A DNA stretch of 64,000 bases. Origin: Pleurostoma richardsiae (taxonomy: Eukaryota; Ascomycota; Sordariomycetes; Calosphaeriales; Pleurostomataceae). The position numbers were made by a program, and so were the translations under genes. The DNA is taken from assembly GCA_030052745.1 (NCBI GenBank), contig JANBVO010000047.1, positions 124,001-188,000 of the forward strand, read 5' to 3'. Of this stretch, positions 10,104 to 24,776 are shown one piece after another (position 1 is the stretch's first letter; the number at the start of each line of letters is the position of its first letter). Below the pieces are notes generated by a model. That model saw only the letters and a program-made list of their open reading frames with translations. It was not told where the DNA came from and did not search any database.

Positions 10104-11751
10104 CTACATCAAAAACAGAGTGGCGGCAATTGCAGCGGCGGCACCGAGAACCTTAGTCTCCCAGGCCCAGGCCCTCCCGGCAGCGCTCTTTGCCGACGCA
10201 GTCGGGGTGACCATGGTGCCGCTGGCCGAGGAAGTGGCGGTCGAGGACGACTTGAGCAGCACGTAGATCTCGCCGGTGGCGTCGGAGGACATGAACAGGC
10301 GATCCTCGCTGTCCCAGGCGAGTCCGACGGGGCGGAAGCAGGCGCCGGGGCACTTGGTGTTATCCGGGTTGGAGATGACGTCGGTGAGGGCGTCGGTGCT
10401 GTCGGCGGCAGCGACGGGCTCGCCCGTCGTGGGGTTGAAGGAGACCTCGGCGACGCGGTAGCCGACCGGGTTGGTCTTGTCGACTGCGCAAGGGGGAGAG
10501 ATATGGTCAGCTGCGGCTCGGGAAGAGGGCATACGTCACAAAGCAGGCCAGGGGATGTGGGGTGGAGGGGGGTATGCACTCACAGCTGCCGTGGAAGGAG
10601 ATGTACGCCGTGGCGCCGTCCGAGGTGAACTTGATGTCCAGGGGGGCGTAGTGGGCGGGCATGGTCAGCCTGGGAGCGACGTAGTCGTCGGCGCAGACCG
10701 TGTCGTTGAGGGTGCTGTTCTGGGTCATGCTGAACTGGTCGCCGACGGTCAGGCCGTCGAGGTCCGGAATCGACGTGTTCCACAGCGCATAGCAGTTCGG
10801 GTAGCCGTAGTTGCCGCCCTGGTCGGCGGTGGTGCCGTTGAGGAAGCCGTGGAAGTTGAGCTCCTCGCCGGGGTTGTTCTCGTGGATGTCCTGGCCGTCG
10901 CGGGTGGCGCCGTCAATGCTGTTCTCGACGCTGTAGATACCGCCGGTGACGGGGTGCTCGGCGACACCGACCGAGTTGCGCAGGCCCCAGCCGAGCAGGC
11001 GGCCGGCGCTGTCGAAGTCATAGGCCTCGGACGTGGAGGTGAGGTTGGCCAGGGTGAAGGCCCGGATCTGCGACAGTCCGCTGGACACGTCGAGGGCGGC
11101 GACGTCGTCGTCGTCGCCGCTGCCGCGCGAGACGACCAGCATGCCGTCCTGCTTCTGGGACATGAGCAGCGTGCGGGTGGTCAGGTCATTGTTGCTCATG
11201 TTGTCGACGACGGTCTGGGGGTCGGAGCTCACGGTGCCAGCATCGGCATCGTACGACCAGGCGAAGACGGCAGCTGCAGAGGAGGCGTAGAGGACGCTGC
11301 CATCGCTGGAGAGGGCGAGGCCGTGGTTGAGCTGGACGAGCGGGCTGGTCAGTCGGACGCTGTCTCCGCGAAGCGATGCTCAGCAGCGATGCTTCATCGC
11401 CACACCGGCGGCCGCCCATGGCAGAGTGTGCTTTTTGCCCGGGGTGCTTACCGATGTCTGATTGACGAGCAGGGTGTTCTGGTCGACCTGGAGGCAGGTG
11501 CCCCCGTTGTCAGTGAAGGTGATGCGGCGGATGCCAACGCCGCTGTCGACGACGAGCAGCGCGCCCTTGGTGTCGAACTCGATGCTGCGAGGCTTCGTGA
11601 GGCCGTTGACGACCAGCTGCGCGGTCCAACCGCTGGCGACGCTGGGCGTAGAGTAGGCAGGGGCCAGGATGTTGGAGCAGGACGCAGCGGCGCAGGTCGA
11701 GCAGGCGGCGGCGACGACGACCGCAGCGCTGGCGGCGCGGCTGGACTTCAT
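10104..11751 (-). CDS. Sorbosone/pyranose dehydrogenase-like quinoprotein (AA12-like), GPI-tailed
   Basis: Exons 11751-11452, 11331-10584 and 10483-10104; 475 aa. Introns of 120 and 100 bp. The first acceptor was chosen because it gives the block NQTSLNHGLALSSDGS, matching the family. N-terminal signal peptide (Ala/Val-rich, residues 1-25). The beta-propeller domain includes LTKPRSIEFD, RTLLMSQKQDGMLVVSRGS, GWGLRNSVGVAEHP, NFHGFLNG and a C-terminal FRPVGLAWDSEDRLF. Bacterial and fungal relatives are L-sorbosone or PQQ-dependent pyranose dehydrogenases. The protein ends in a Ser-rich spacer and the hydrophobic segment KVLGAAAAIAATLFLM, consistent with a GPI-anchor signal. PQQ use is inferred from family, not seen. 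Secreted or wall-bound role in sugar oxidation is likely. Confidence 0.85.
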
Positions 11752-14160
11752 GATGGCTGCGGTCTCTCTGTGTCTATTCCAGCCAAGGGACCGGGTACAG
11801 CGAGAGGGACAAGGACAAGGGAGAACAGAACAGCAACGGCGGCGATGCTGGGACACGAACAGGAGCGTGGTCTCGTCTCTGCGTTCTCTTCAGTCCAGTT
11901 CCGGGCTTCGTCTTCGTCTTCTTCTCCTCTTCGGCTTCCTCCTCCTCCCTCCAAGCTGGGCCTCGACCCGACCGGGACCCCCGCTTCTTATCACTCTACC
12001 GACTTTAATTGCATCCATAGTAGTTCCATAGCGCGGCCCTGGGCGTTGGCTCCAGCCCGAGTCCCAGCAGCCACGAGAGAAAGGTGGTGGGGGGCGGCCT
12101 GCATTGGTTCGATCCCAGAAGAAGCAGGCGGTTCGCGACGCTACGCTACTGTGCGCCGCCAGCAATCGCCCGTGCTGAGCCTGACCGCCGCTCTGGTAAC
12201 TCTGGCTGGCAAACCAAGCACAGTAGTGCGGTTGAGCTAGATGTACGAGCTCTGCTCTAGCGCAGCAGCCGGAGGAAGCTCTCGGGGGTGGAGTGAGAGT
12301 GCTGCGGCTGCATGAGCAAGGGGGGTGGGTATGAGGGGACGCAAACACACAAACCGGCTCGGCTCATGGCTTATGGACTGATAGGGTTTTGATGAACCAA
12401 CCAACCAGTCGAATACGGGAGTGACGTGATAGCCTTCTCTGCAGCACCGGCACCGGATCTGCAGCGACAGGATCCCCCCTCTTCCCCCTCGCTGCGGCAG
12501 GCCTTGCAGATTCCTCACCCCTCCTCAAGAGGCCAGCCCGGGCTTGACGTGCCGTGTCTTGGCTCTGCGGCCAGCCAGCCCAGCCTATTGCAGGGCAACA
12601 CGCTGGCCGGGCTGGACAGCCCACGATTTTGTGGCGGGTCGGTAGTTGAGACGAGTTTGCCTCCTCCCATGCTCTGCCCTATTTCTTCACCTGCTGCTCC
12701 CCGTGCTCCCCCTCAACTCGAATGAGAGAGTCTGCTCTGGGCAGCAGCCGGCTGAGGCATTTCCGCAGCCACCCACAGCCGCTCAGGGGCCAATGGCAGC
12801 TTTACTGGCTTCTCGTGTACCTGTGTGCCCCGTACCTGGGACCAGGAAAAGGTTGTGCGAGCTAGAGGCTAGAGCCGGCTCGAGGGCGTTAGAGCCTAGA
12901 TAGTCTCGGATGGTTGCCGCCGTAGCCGGGTCCGCTGGTGTGGCCCAGAGGTGCCGGCCCAGCCTAGTGAGGTAACTGAGGGCTGATGGCTGGACACCCA
13001 AAAGACAATCGGCCCACGGCGGCATGGCGCTACTCTAGTAGAACGCCTACTGAGGCTATTTTGCACGAAGCGGAGATGGATCCGCAGGCTCTCCTTTCCC
13101 CTTCTGCCTCCGGAACCCCTGGAGCGATCCGCTGGGAGGCTGAACCTGCCGCACGTGGCCCAGGAACAGCGCTGAGTTGCGGTAGGAGCTAGAGTAGAAG
13201 AGAGGAGACGAGCTCGGGGCAGAGCAGGCGAGAACAAGAGGCACGGTGCAGGTTGAGATCAGATACGGCCCGGACTGGTCCGGAGCTCTTGTTCTGTCCC
13301 TCTGCAAGCCCTGCGCATCATAACCCACCTCTGCCGGCGGATGCAGAACCTTGTTGAGTCAAGCTTAACTCAGTTCAAAGTTGGCTGGCCAGGCTGGCAA
13401 GTGGCGCCCTGTTAGGGACAGGCCGATAAGTAATAGAGTTTCTATCTTAAGGAGGGTGGAGGAGGCGGCACCCAGGATCCTTTATCCATGTCCATCTATG
13501 ACCTAACTACCACCCACCAGTGCACCACCACACTATCTTGGCCTGCGGGGGTCCCTCCCTCCTCCTCCTCTTCTTGTTCTTCTTCCGGCTGGTCCCTCCG
13601 TCGTGATGGAGGGGTAGAGCTAAGAGCTTGCAGCTTATCCTGTTGCTCCCCCGCCTCTCCTCTGCCGTCTCCCAACCTCGTCCTGTCGTGATCCCACGCA
13701 TCTGGTCTTGTGCTGCCGCAGGATGCCACCTCACCAAGCATCCGTACCACGGTTCTGATCTGTTTCCTCCGCCGGATGCGAGCTGATCCCAGCCCTCCCT
13801 GAACCTCTGAACCCCGCCTTCGCGGCAGCCTCACTTGTGGAGCGCACTATCATCACACAGCGTTTGCCCATTCATCGCCTGGTTCCTCCGGCCACCGCTT
13901 GCCGACGCATCGTGTCTCTTCTTGAGCGTCAAACCTCTCGTCTGGCGACCAATTATCAGAAAGACAGCGGCTTCCGGAGTCTCAGGGCCTCCCAGGGGGG
14001 CAGGGGAAACCACGCCGGCCGGCCACTTATTGCACCGCTCTCTCAGCTGCCGTTGCTTTTTGCCCGTATCCAAGTTCCTCGTTGCAAGGTCGGCTTCAGT
14101 GCCGAAATCGACTGCTCGTGCTCTGTTCTTGCATTGTTGGCTTGCGTAATTTGAGTCGTG
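11752..14160. other. Divergent intergenic region, no gene recognised
   Basis: 2.4 kb between the quinoprotein start and the membrane-protein start. It contains short Pro/Arg-rich open frames and CT-rich tracts (for example 11905-11955 and 13555-13590) but no splice-consistent coding signal. Holds the promoters of both flanking genes. Confidence 0.5.
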
Positions 14161-15258
14161 ATGAACCTCAGATCACAACCGCGCTGTGGACCTGGGGGGT
14201 CAGCGTCGGCAGCGGCCACGATGCTCCTTCTGGCCGCCTGCGTGAGCGCCTCGGTCATCCAGATGCGTGACGCCGACCCCCTCGACCCATGGGTCACCAT
14301 CGACAAGAGCGGCAGCGCAAAGACCATCATGCCGTCGGCGACCACCATCAATGGTCACACGACGACCGTCTCGGGCGCCCCGGACTACGTGACGAGAACG
14401 AGCGTGTACACGCTGACCACCGCCGTCAGCCAGGTCGTCACCAGCACCGGCATGGCCCCATTCGCGACGGCCACTGCCACCAGCGGCGCCGGCGCATTCC
14501 CGCAGTGCTCCAACTACCAGGGCTTCGACGCCCCCTTCTGCCTGCCGCGGAGGGGCAGCGTCATCGCGCCCGGGCGGAGCTATTACGGTAAGCAGCTGTT
14601 CTGCGGCCAGATCATTCAGAGGACGTCGATGTAGAAGACTGACGAGGCTGCCGACTTAGTCACCTGGGACCCGAGCTGGTTTGCCGACGGGAGCACGCAG
14701 CTGCAGGTGCAGGGCGAGTACCCCAGCGGCGTGGGCTTCACGACGGGCAACATCTCCGCCAGCACAGGCTACTATGTGTGGTCCATCGACAGCGACCTCC
14801 TGACCGAGCAGGGCGCCTCCGAGCTGACTGTGCAGCTGAGCCTGATTGACATGCAGTACAGCGGACAGAGCGTCGCCGAGGGCCCGGCCGTCACAGTATC
14901 TGACGCAGCCGCCGACGTGTCGCCCCACGGCGGGAGCTCGGGCAAGACGGTCGCCATCGCCGTCCCGGTCGTGATCGGCGTCGTCGCACTGTTGGCGGCG
15001 GGCTTCTGCCTCTGGTCCTGGAGGCGGCACGGCCGGATCCTAGGGTTTGGCGGCGGGAGCAGTAGTGGCGGCGGCAAGTCGGGTCAGGGCTACGGGGTCA
15101 GGCAGAGCCGGTCACAGCGAGTCGGCGGGGCAGCTGTGCCTGTGGACACCGACAAGAGCCGGGGCATCCAGCTTACCGACCGGGAGAGCTGGTCGCCGAC
15201 GCAGGGGAGGAACGTCTTCCGCGAGGAGATCGAGCGGCAAGAACACGGCGGAGCGTGA
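14161..15258 (+). CDS. Secreted/single-pass membrane protein, fungal family of unknown function
   Basis: Exons 14161-14587 and 14660-15258 (72-bp intron); 341 aa. The intron joins GRSYY to VTWDPSWFADGS. The N-terminus carries a hydrophobic signal (TMLLLAACVSASV, residues 21-33). An internal ATG at 14221 would start right at this signal and may be the true start. The ectodomain has the block PFCLPRRGSVIAPGRSYYVTWDPSWF and later GYYVWSIDSDLL. One transmembrane helix (VAIAVPVVIGVVALLAAGF, about 265-284) follows, then a basic, Gly/Ser-rich cytoplasmic tail of about 55 residues. I recognise this layout from uncharacterised fungal surface proteins; no function is assigned. A sensor or adhesin-like surface role is only a guess. 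Confidence 0.8.
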
Positions 15259-16102
15259 AGCTGCTCCGGCGCATGCCAGCTGGAAGAAACAGAGGATAGG
15301 GCAACTGCAGGAGGCATGGCGCGGTCCTAGTGATGGCTTAGGTGGCCGCTTAATGGATGTCTTCATGGTCTAGCAACGATTTACTAGGAGTCTACGTCGG
15401 TGTGGCAGTTTTACTATATACCCCGGGTATGTCGGACCGCGAACTTGAGGAACTCGGAGGGCGTGGAAGAGGCGTGAAGCATACTCAATGCAAGTCGACG
15501 TTCCTAAGAGCCAACGACGGTGTTCCCGTCTGCTTCTGCCCTCGTAATGATAGACGCGGCACCTCTACGTGTCTGCGAAATACAGACCCTGGAGGATTGG
15601 TCTCGTCCCCCATGAGCATGCTCGGTAGCGGCGGCGACGAGTCGATGTCGGAGTCTCCCACCCAGACTTCCATCCACGTATTCACACCTCGTCGCCCTGC
15701 ACATGCCCCTGGAGGACCGCGACTTCAGAAGGACATGTGTGTCTGCGTTGATTAGCAGCCCCCTCTCGACAGCTCACCCCGTGCACCGCCAACGGGAACT
15801 GCGGCGTCCGTTTTGCCGGTGACTCAGCCGTTCCTGGCACAGAAGTCGAGAAAGGTCTTTCCGCCGCCCATGTTTTGATGACAGCGTTGTAAATACCGTA
15901 TGCCCGGTCCGGAGGGCGACGTTTAGATACGCCCACTGGGCCAGATGTCTTCTTAGCGGATGAAGGGAAGGATCAGCAGCGTCAGGCCACCTCGCCTGAG
16001 GATGCCTATGCGGTGTCAACAATCCGCACGCTGAGCTAGAGTGGACTGAAACCGGCGCCGAACACTCCTCAGCATTGTCATAGCGGACACCAGGCAGCCT
16101 GC
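15259..16102. other. Convergent intergenic region
   Basis: Between the stop codons of the membrane-protein and ThuA-like genes. Frames read here lack motifs. Nothing else seen. Confidence 0.5.
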
Positions 16103-16864
16103 TTAGAGAACCCTGGCCACCCACCAGATGGCGTTGAGAATCTGGCCGGTGAAGGTGTCGTCCCCCCATGCCTCGTCGAAGTGACCCAAAGCGGTGTGGA
16201 AGGACCGAGAGCCTTCGAATTCCTGGCACCACGCAACGGGGTGATCCTCTCCCAGCGTGCCTCCTCGGTAGCTCGACTCGCTGACCCTCAGCAGCACATG
16301 GACGCCGTTGGCCACGCGCGGGTTCTCCTTGAAGTTGTACCACTCGTCGTACCACGCCCATTGTGAGAGTCCAGCATCCGTACCGCCACCTCTTGCGTCC
16401 GGCCCCCTCAAGGCCTTGAGCCCCGTGCCGTTGGAGAGAATGATGTGCTCTGGGTCTTCAGCTACAACCAGACCGGGCTGCGGCTCCGGGTGCTCCGTAA
16501 ACACGGCGCCAATCAGCCGGCCGTACCACTCGGAGGACGGCATGCCGGTCGACGCGCAGTGGATGGCGACTATGCCGCCTCCGCCGTGGACGAATGCCTT
16601 GAGCGCTCCGAGCTGGTCGCCGTCGAGGAAGTCGCCGGACGTCTGCAAGAGGACGATGGCTGCGTATCGGGCGAGGGAAGGCGGGGTGAAGACGGCAGCG
16701 TCCTCAGTCGCGTCGACGGTGAAAGGCGAGTCGGAGGAGCTCGAAGTGGCGGCCAGGCGCCGCAGGCCGGCGACGCCGGCAGGGATGGACTCGTGGCGGT
16801 AGCCGCTGGTCTTGCTGAAGGCCAGGACCCTCAGAACCTGCTGCTGTTCCTGCTGCTGTTCCAT
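16103..16864 (-). CDS. ThuA-like (trehalose-utilisation type) domain protein
   Basis: Single exon, 253 aa, ATG at 16864. The ThuA-like fold fills the protein: VLAFSKTSGYRHESIPAGV (beta-1 and loop), VFTPPSLARYAAIVLLQTSGDFL, GGGGIVAIHCASTG and the C-terminal HTALGHFDEAWGDDTFTG. It resembles a class-I glutamine-amidotransferase-like alpha/beta domain. The N-terminus is a short Gln/Glu repeat (MEQQQEQQQ), with no signal peptide, so probably cytosolic. ThuA proteins are linked to sugar metabolism in bacteria, but fungal members have no settled activity. Next gene downstream (same strand order reversed) is the PI-PLC-X gene; no functional link is evident. Confidence 0.88.
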   Translation of the reverse strand: MEQQQEQQQVLRVLAFSKTSGYRHESIPAGVAGLRRLAATSSSSDSPFTVDATEDAAVFTPPSLARYAAIVLLQTSGDFLDGDQLGALKAFVHGGGGIVAIHCASTGMPSSEWYGRLIGAVFTEHPEPQPGLVVAEDPEHIILSNGTGLKALRGPDARGGGTDAGLSQWAWYDEWYNFKENPRVANGVHVLLRVSESSYRGGTLGEDHPVAWCQEFEGSRSFHTALGHFDEAWGDDTFTGQILNAIWWVARVL

Positions 16865-17687
16865 CTAGATCGCACGGAGGCGCAAAGTCAGCGCTGTGCA
16901 GCGACAACGGCTGCCCTAGGACTCCTGCAGATGAGGAGGCCATTGCCAACATTGCCAATTACTTACCCCCTCAGCGACGCAGTATCGGACCGCTGGTGGA
17001 ATAGGCAAATACTTCAGGCGGCTCAAGTCAACTGGATCAGCCGACTGCGCTTGGACGAGACTCAGAGCGGAGCGCGGTCTCCATCCTCTCTCTCTAGAGC
17101 ACGACGGACGGACGCACCACGGGTTGATTTGTATGACGCGGAGATGGGCTTTACTGGCTTCTTTTGCGCGGACGGGTTCCCCGCACATCCTCCGGGCTGC
17201 AGGGGTTGTGCTTAAGGCTTGGCAGCTAGGGGGGCCGCCATTTAGCCCGAGTTCCAGGGCGCGTCTTCATTACCCTTCAATGGCTGGCTGTCCTTATCGC
17301 GGCCGCCGCTCCTGTCGGCCACTTCTAAAGGCCGCCATTCCGCTCCCCTTATGGCACCGTCTCCGTCGGCGGCGGCAGCCCATACCAGCTTGCAGTCGCC
17401 GGACAGAAAGACAGGTTGCTACTACGGATCGCGCCGGAGGCTGATCCCGGGAGACAGACGCCCATAGCATCGGTCTTCAGCCTGCCCTGTTGAGATCAAT
17501 CACCTGTTGTAGGGCCGGACAGCATCACCAGTCTCACCCGCCGTGGCCTCTCCAGGAGGCTTTTTGTCTATCTCTCTATCCATGCGTGTATCTGTGCGAT
17601 GTCTGAAGCACACCAGACTCCTTCCATGACCGTTCTCTGCATCATGCCGCGACTCGACAGTCCGCTGTCTCTTTGCGGACCTCGGTC
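16865..17687. other. Intergenic region (ThuA-like promoter side)
   Basis: About 0.8 kb upstream of the ThuA-like ATG and downstream of the PI-PLC-X stop. No coding or RNA feature supported. Confidence 0.5.
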
Positions 17688-18827
17688 TCACAGGCCAAGA
17701 ATCAAGGCGACCAAGTCTTCGGGCTCGTTCCAGAAGTCGAGCACCAGGATCCCGAGCCTCTTGCCCTTGGCCTCTCTCAAGTAGGCAGCCAGCTGGTCAT
17801 TCACACCGCCTGTGGGCATGCCGGGGCCCCCGAGCGCCATCATGTCAGGCGTGACGGGCTTCGCGGCGTAGACCCTCTCCGCTGACGCGAATGTGATGAA
17901 CAGGGCGCGGGCGTGCTCTGCCCTTGCCGCCTTGTCTAGATGCGCCGTCGTCACCCTAACCTTCTCCTCAATGTTTTCTTGCGCACCGGCCGTCAGCGGG
18001 ACAGCCTGAGCTTCATAGCAGTCCTCGATGTATGCCGCCAAGCCGAGGGGCCTGTTGTACACCAGCTCCATCGCGGGGCTGTTCTTCGTCCACAACGAGG
18101 GGGGCAAGTGTATCCCCGGCAGGGCTGCGTCCCACTCTGGCGGCAGCTTGTCAAGTGTGAACCTCCGGACGACGACCGCCTTGCCACGAGCGGCGCCCAG
18201 CTGGCCGAGCACACCGCTGGCCTGCAGGATGTATCTCCGGGCCGCCGCGCCTGTCAGCAGCTCATACAACTGCATCTGCGTGACCAGGCTCGACGGGTCC
18301 TGCGAGCCCCATGTCATGTCCTCGATCTTGAGTGACAGCAACACCGTCTCCGTCGGGTGGGAGTCCAGCCACGCAAAAAAGCCGAACAGCACGTCCTCCA
18401 GTGTCGCCGTCTCAGAGAGCAGGCCGCTCGCGTGCCAGAACACGAGCCGCACGCCGGTCACGTCCGGCGCGAAACGGAGGTCGAAGAAGCGCACACCGGC
18501 CTCCAGGGCGTCGGCCATGCTCCGGCGCTGCGTGCGATACGCCTGCCAGGGGTACACGGTCGCGCCGGCCAGAGCTGCCACCGGCGCGAGGCGGGCCTGC
18601 GCCTTGGCGTCGTAGTTCCAGGTCGCGCTGTCGTGCGTGCCGGGGATGTTCAGCTGCGCGAGCGGCGTCGAGTCGGGATACCGTGCCATCCATGTCGCCG
18701 TCGCTGATGTGCTCCCGGCCTTGACGGTGCCGAAGATCTGCGACGCGTTGGACAGCGTCCTCTGCAGCGCCAGCTGCCCCAGCGATGGAGCGCCGGTCCC
18801 GCCGTCTTCGTTGCTCCCGATGGCCAT
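17688..18827 (-). CDS. PI-PLC X-domain protein
   Basis: Single exon, 379 aa from ATG 18827. The X-domain shows the catalytic His pair: LNIPGTHDSATW (H65) and VFWHASGLLS (H132), with VRFFDLRF between them. Further family blocks are LEDVLFGFFAWLDSHPTETVLLSLK and a C-terminal GILVLDFWNEPEDLV. No Y, C2 or PH domains are present, so it resembles the small bacterial-type phosphatidylinositol phospholipases or related phosphodiesterases common in fungi. The first 18 residues are not a clear signal peptide. The frame is open up to 19109, but the added 94 residues are compositionally unlike a protein domain and look like 5' UTR; hence the shorter start. Substrate unproven. Confidence 0.85.
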   Translation of the reverse strand: MAIGSNEDGGTGAPSLGQLALQRTLSNASQIFGTVKAGSTSATATWMARYPDSTPLAQLNIPGTHDSATWNYDAKAQARLAPVAALAGATVYPWQAYRTQRRSMADALEAGVRFFDLRFAPDVTGVRLVFWHASGLLSETATLEDVLFGFFAWLDSHPTETVLLSLKIEDMTWGSQDPSSLVTQMQLYELLTGAAARRYILQASGVLGQLGAARGKAVVVRRFTLDKLPPEWDAALPGIHLPPSLWTKNSPAMELVYNRPLGLAAYIEDCYEAQAVPLTAGAQENIEEKVRVTTAHLDKAARAEHARALFITFASAERVYAAKPVTPDMMALGGPGMPTGGVNDQLAAYLREAKGKRLGILVLDFWNEPEDLVALILGL

Positions 18828-19671
18828 TGTCTGCTCTGGTGCGCTGTCGACTGGTGAAGCTCCATGAAGTCCAGGGACCGGCAGCCCCGGCTCGGTGGAG
18901 CTCCGCAGGTTCTTATTCCTCGGTAAGTCATGGATGGCGTGATGCGCAACTCCGAACGAACAAAGACACCGCGACGTACACCGCCTCTCAGGCCACATGG
19001 GCGAAAAGAGAGTGTGCGCGTCAAATGAGGGCCACGGAACAATGCAAGAGATCCGCTGCAGTGCGCTCGACTCGGGCGAATTCTGGGCTTCCTTCCTTGC
19101 CGCTGTCATTCCATGCCCGCAGCAGGCTCACTCAATCCTCCTCGGCCTCGGGGTCGCGAACCACATATTCCCGCGGCTACGCCCGACAATGGCATTCTTC
19201 TGTTCGCTTATTCCACCCCAGCGCAATCTATGCGCATAGGCACTGTCTGTCACGCCGTGGTTCTGTCAGGCTGCGGAAAGGAAACATGAGGTCCAGCATG
19301 ATGAAGGATGCAGCGTCAACTGTTACTACGTTCCCTCGTAATGGGCCAGATATGCACAAAGACAAGTTCCGAACCTCGGCTCGCACATACTGGGAAATAG
19401 AACTTGAATTGCTATGGCGATCGATGCCTCACAATTTTCTCTCTTCATAGGTCTCATCACACGACCACTCCCTTCTGGCCTTGCCAGTACCGTGTACGGG
19501 AAGGGGAGGCGGCGAGCCGCCGAAGGAACGAAACAGAGTTGGGCTAATAGTTATACCATCCCACTGGCCAGGTCATCCCCTTGGAAAGGTGGGAGGCATC
19601 ACACATTCCTAATAGGCGATCTTACCATCCATCTCACCGCCCGGGTGCCTCTGCCCTCCGCGTCGCAGAGC
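18828..19671. other. Intergenic region (PI-PLC-X promoter / GH11 3' flank)
   Basis: About 0.8 kb without supported genes. Confidence 0.5.
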
Positions 19672-23171
<3,500 letters not shown>

Positions 23172-24116
23172 ATGTCTTTCCCTAAGGTGCCCCCGAGTGG
23201 TGTCTGGTGCCCGGCGGTGACGCTGTTCGACCCGGAGACCGACACGCTGCTGCCCGAGGACCAGGCCAAGTACTACGCCTACCTGTCTCGCACCGGCCTC
23301 AGCGGCCTCGTCATCCTCGGCACCAATGCCGAGACGTTCCTCCTGACCCGCGAGGAGCGCAAGGCGCTGCTGGAGACCGCGCGCAAGGCCTGCGGGCCCT
23401 CCTTCCCCCTGATGGCCGGCGTCGGAGGGCACTCGACTAAGCAGGTCCTGGAGTTCATCGGCGACGCCGCCGAGGCGGGCGCAAACTACGTCCTGGTGCT
23501 GCCCCCCGCGTACTTCGGCAAGGCGACGACGCCGGCCGTCATCGACGGCTTCTACGCCGAGATCGCGGCCAAGAGCGCGCTGCCGGTCGTCATCTACAAC
23601 TTCCCCGGGGTGTGCAACGGCATCGACCTGGACTCGGCAACCATCGCGCGCCTGGCCAAGGCGAACCCCAACATCGTCGGCGTCAAGCTGACCTGCGGCT
23701 CCGTCGCCAAGATCACCCGCCTGGCCGCCGAGCTGCCCGCGGACCAGTTTGCCACGTTCGGCGGCCAGTCAGACTTCCTGATCGGCGGGCTCAGCGTCGG
23801 CTCGGCGGGCTGCATTGCCGCCTTCGCAAACGTCTTCCCGAAGTCCATCGTGCAGATCTACAGACTGTACAAGGAGGGCAAGTTCAAGGAGGCGCTGGAG
23901 CTCCATCAGAAGGCGGCACTGGCCGAGCAGCCCTGCAAATCTGGCATCGCGGCGACCAAGTACGCTGCAGCAATCTACACGGCAAAGGCGGCGGGCATCG
24001 AGGGTGCTCCCGAGAAGATGAAGCCCAGGAAGCCCTACCTGGAGCCCGCACAGGCTGCACAGGCCAATGTGGTCTCCATGATGGCAGAATTGGCGAAGAT
24101 TGAGCAGACTTTATGA
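23172..24116 (+). CDS. DHDPS/NAL-family aldolase (4-hydroxy-2-oxoglutarate or keto-deoxy sugar acid aldolase-like)
   Basis: Single exon, 314 aa, ATG in a strong CACCATG context. The TIM-barrel is complete: LGTNAETFLLTREER (the family GTTGE region), YNFPGVCNG with the catalytic Tyr (Y142), and the Schiff-base Lys in VGVKLTCGS (K172). No targeting peptide. Members of this family in fungi cleave 2-keto-3-deoxy sugar acids (for example L-galactonate pathway aldolase) or 4-hydroxy-2-oxoglutarate, giving pyruvate plus an aldehyde. Fungi make lysine by the aminoadipate route, so true dihydrodipicolinate synthase function is unlikely. Catabolism of uronic or sugar acids would suit the cell-wall enzymes nearby. 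Exact substrate open. Confidence 0.9.
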   Translation: MSFPKVPPSGVWCPAVTLFDPETDTLLPEDQAKYYAYLSRTGLSGLVILGTNAETFLLTREERKALLETARKACGPSFPLMAGVGGHSTKQVLEFIGDAAEAGANYVLVLPPAYFGKATTPAVIDGFYAEIAAKSALPVVIYNFPGVCNGIDLDSATIARLAKANPNIVGVKLTCGSVAKITRLAAELPADQFATFGGQSDFLIGGLSVGSAGCIAAFANVFPKSIVQIYRLYKEGKFKEALELHQKAALAEQPCKSGIAATKYAAAIYTAKAAGIEGAPEKMKPRKPYLEPAQAAQANVVSMMAELAKIEQTL

Positions 24117-24776
24117 TATACCTAGACAAACAAGTAGATATCGGCTGACTGGTGTAGCGGTCACTCTGCTGCCAGGTACCGTATGAGCAAGATGGGCTGG
24201 AATATAGCTAGAATTTCAAGACCACAGATCTGGGAATAATCAAGAAGACGATGTTTGGCGATCCGAAACAAGATGTGTAATTCCGATGCTAGGTTCGATG
24301 CTCGAATATCCCTTCCACTGCCTTGTACATCACAAGGTGCGCCTTGAAGGCTCAACCAAGCATATTGTTACCCACTGGACTTCCCTCACATGCCGAGTCG
24401 AGTTGAGTCTCGGTATCTGGCCGCTTGTTACCAGTCTTCATGCTGTGTTGCCTGATTCCTCCGACCCATATACAACGTCAACGTCTCTACAGACGCGTTC
24501 GGTTCTTCTAGCACTGTGTCAAGGAAGCGCTTCTGTCCAATTCCCATACTCGACCTGCGGTCCTTGTCGATAACTCTCAGTCACCCCACTCCTCTAGAAC
24601 GGTGAAGTTCTTCTGGTTTGGTCTGAGCGAGCTGGCCGATGCCTCACAGCTCTGTTCTTCTCCTTCCACCGACCCAAGACTAAGAGCCTTTGGTTGATAC
24701 GTCGATGTTGAAAGTTTCCATTCGGATCGTGCCAAATATACGATGCTGCATCAGTGAGTTGCGAGGGCATTCTGTT
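24117..24776. other. Convergent intergenic region
   Basis: 3' flanks of the aldolase and the Clr5-domain gene. No feature seen. Confidence 0.55.

Noticed and set aside
12100-12120. tRNA-like GGTTCGATCCC on the + strand
   Set aside because: No A-box at the proper distance and no cloverleaf.
10471-12240. 589-codon open frame on the + strand opposite the quinoprotein gene
   Set aside because: Val/Ala/Gly-rich mirror of a high-GC gene; the minus-strand translation carries the family blocks and splice sites.
18828-19109. N-terminal extension of the PI-PLC-X protein
   Set aside because: Open frame but without domain-like composition or signal peptide; likely 5' UTR.
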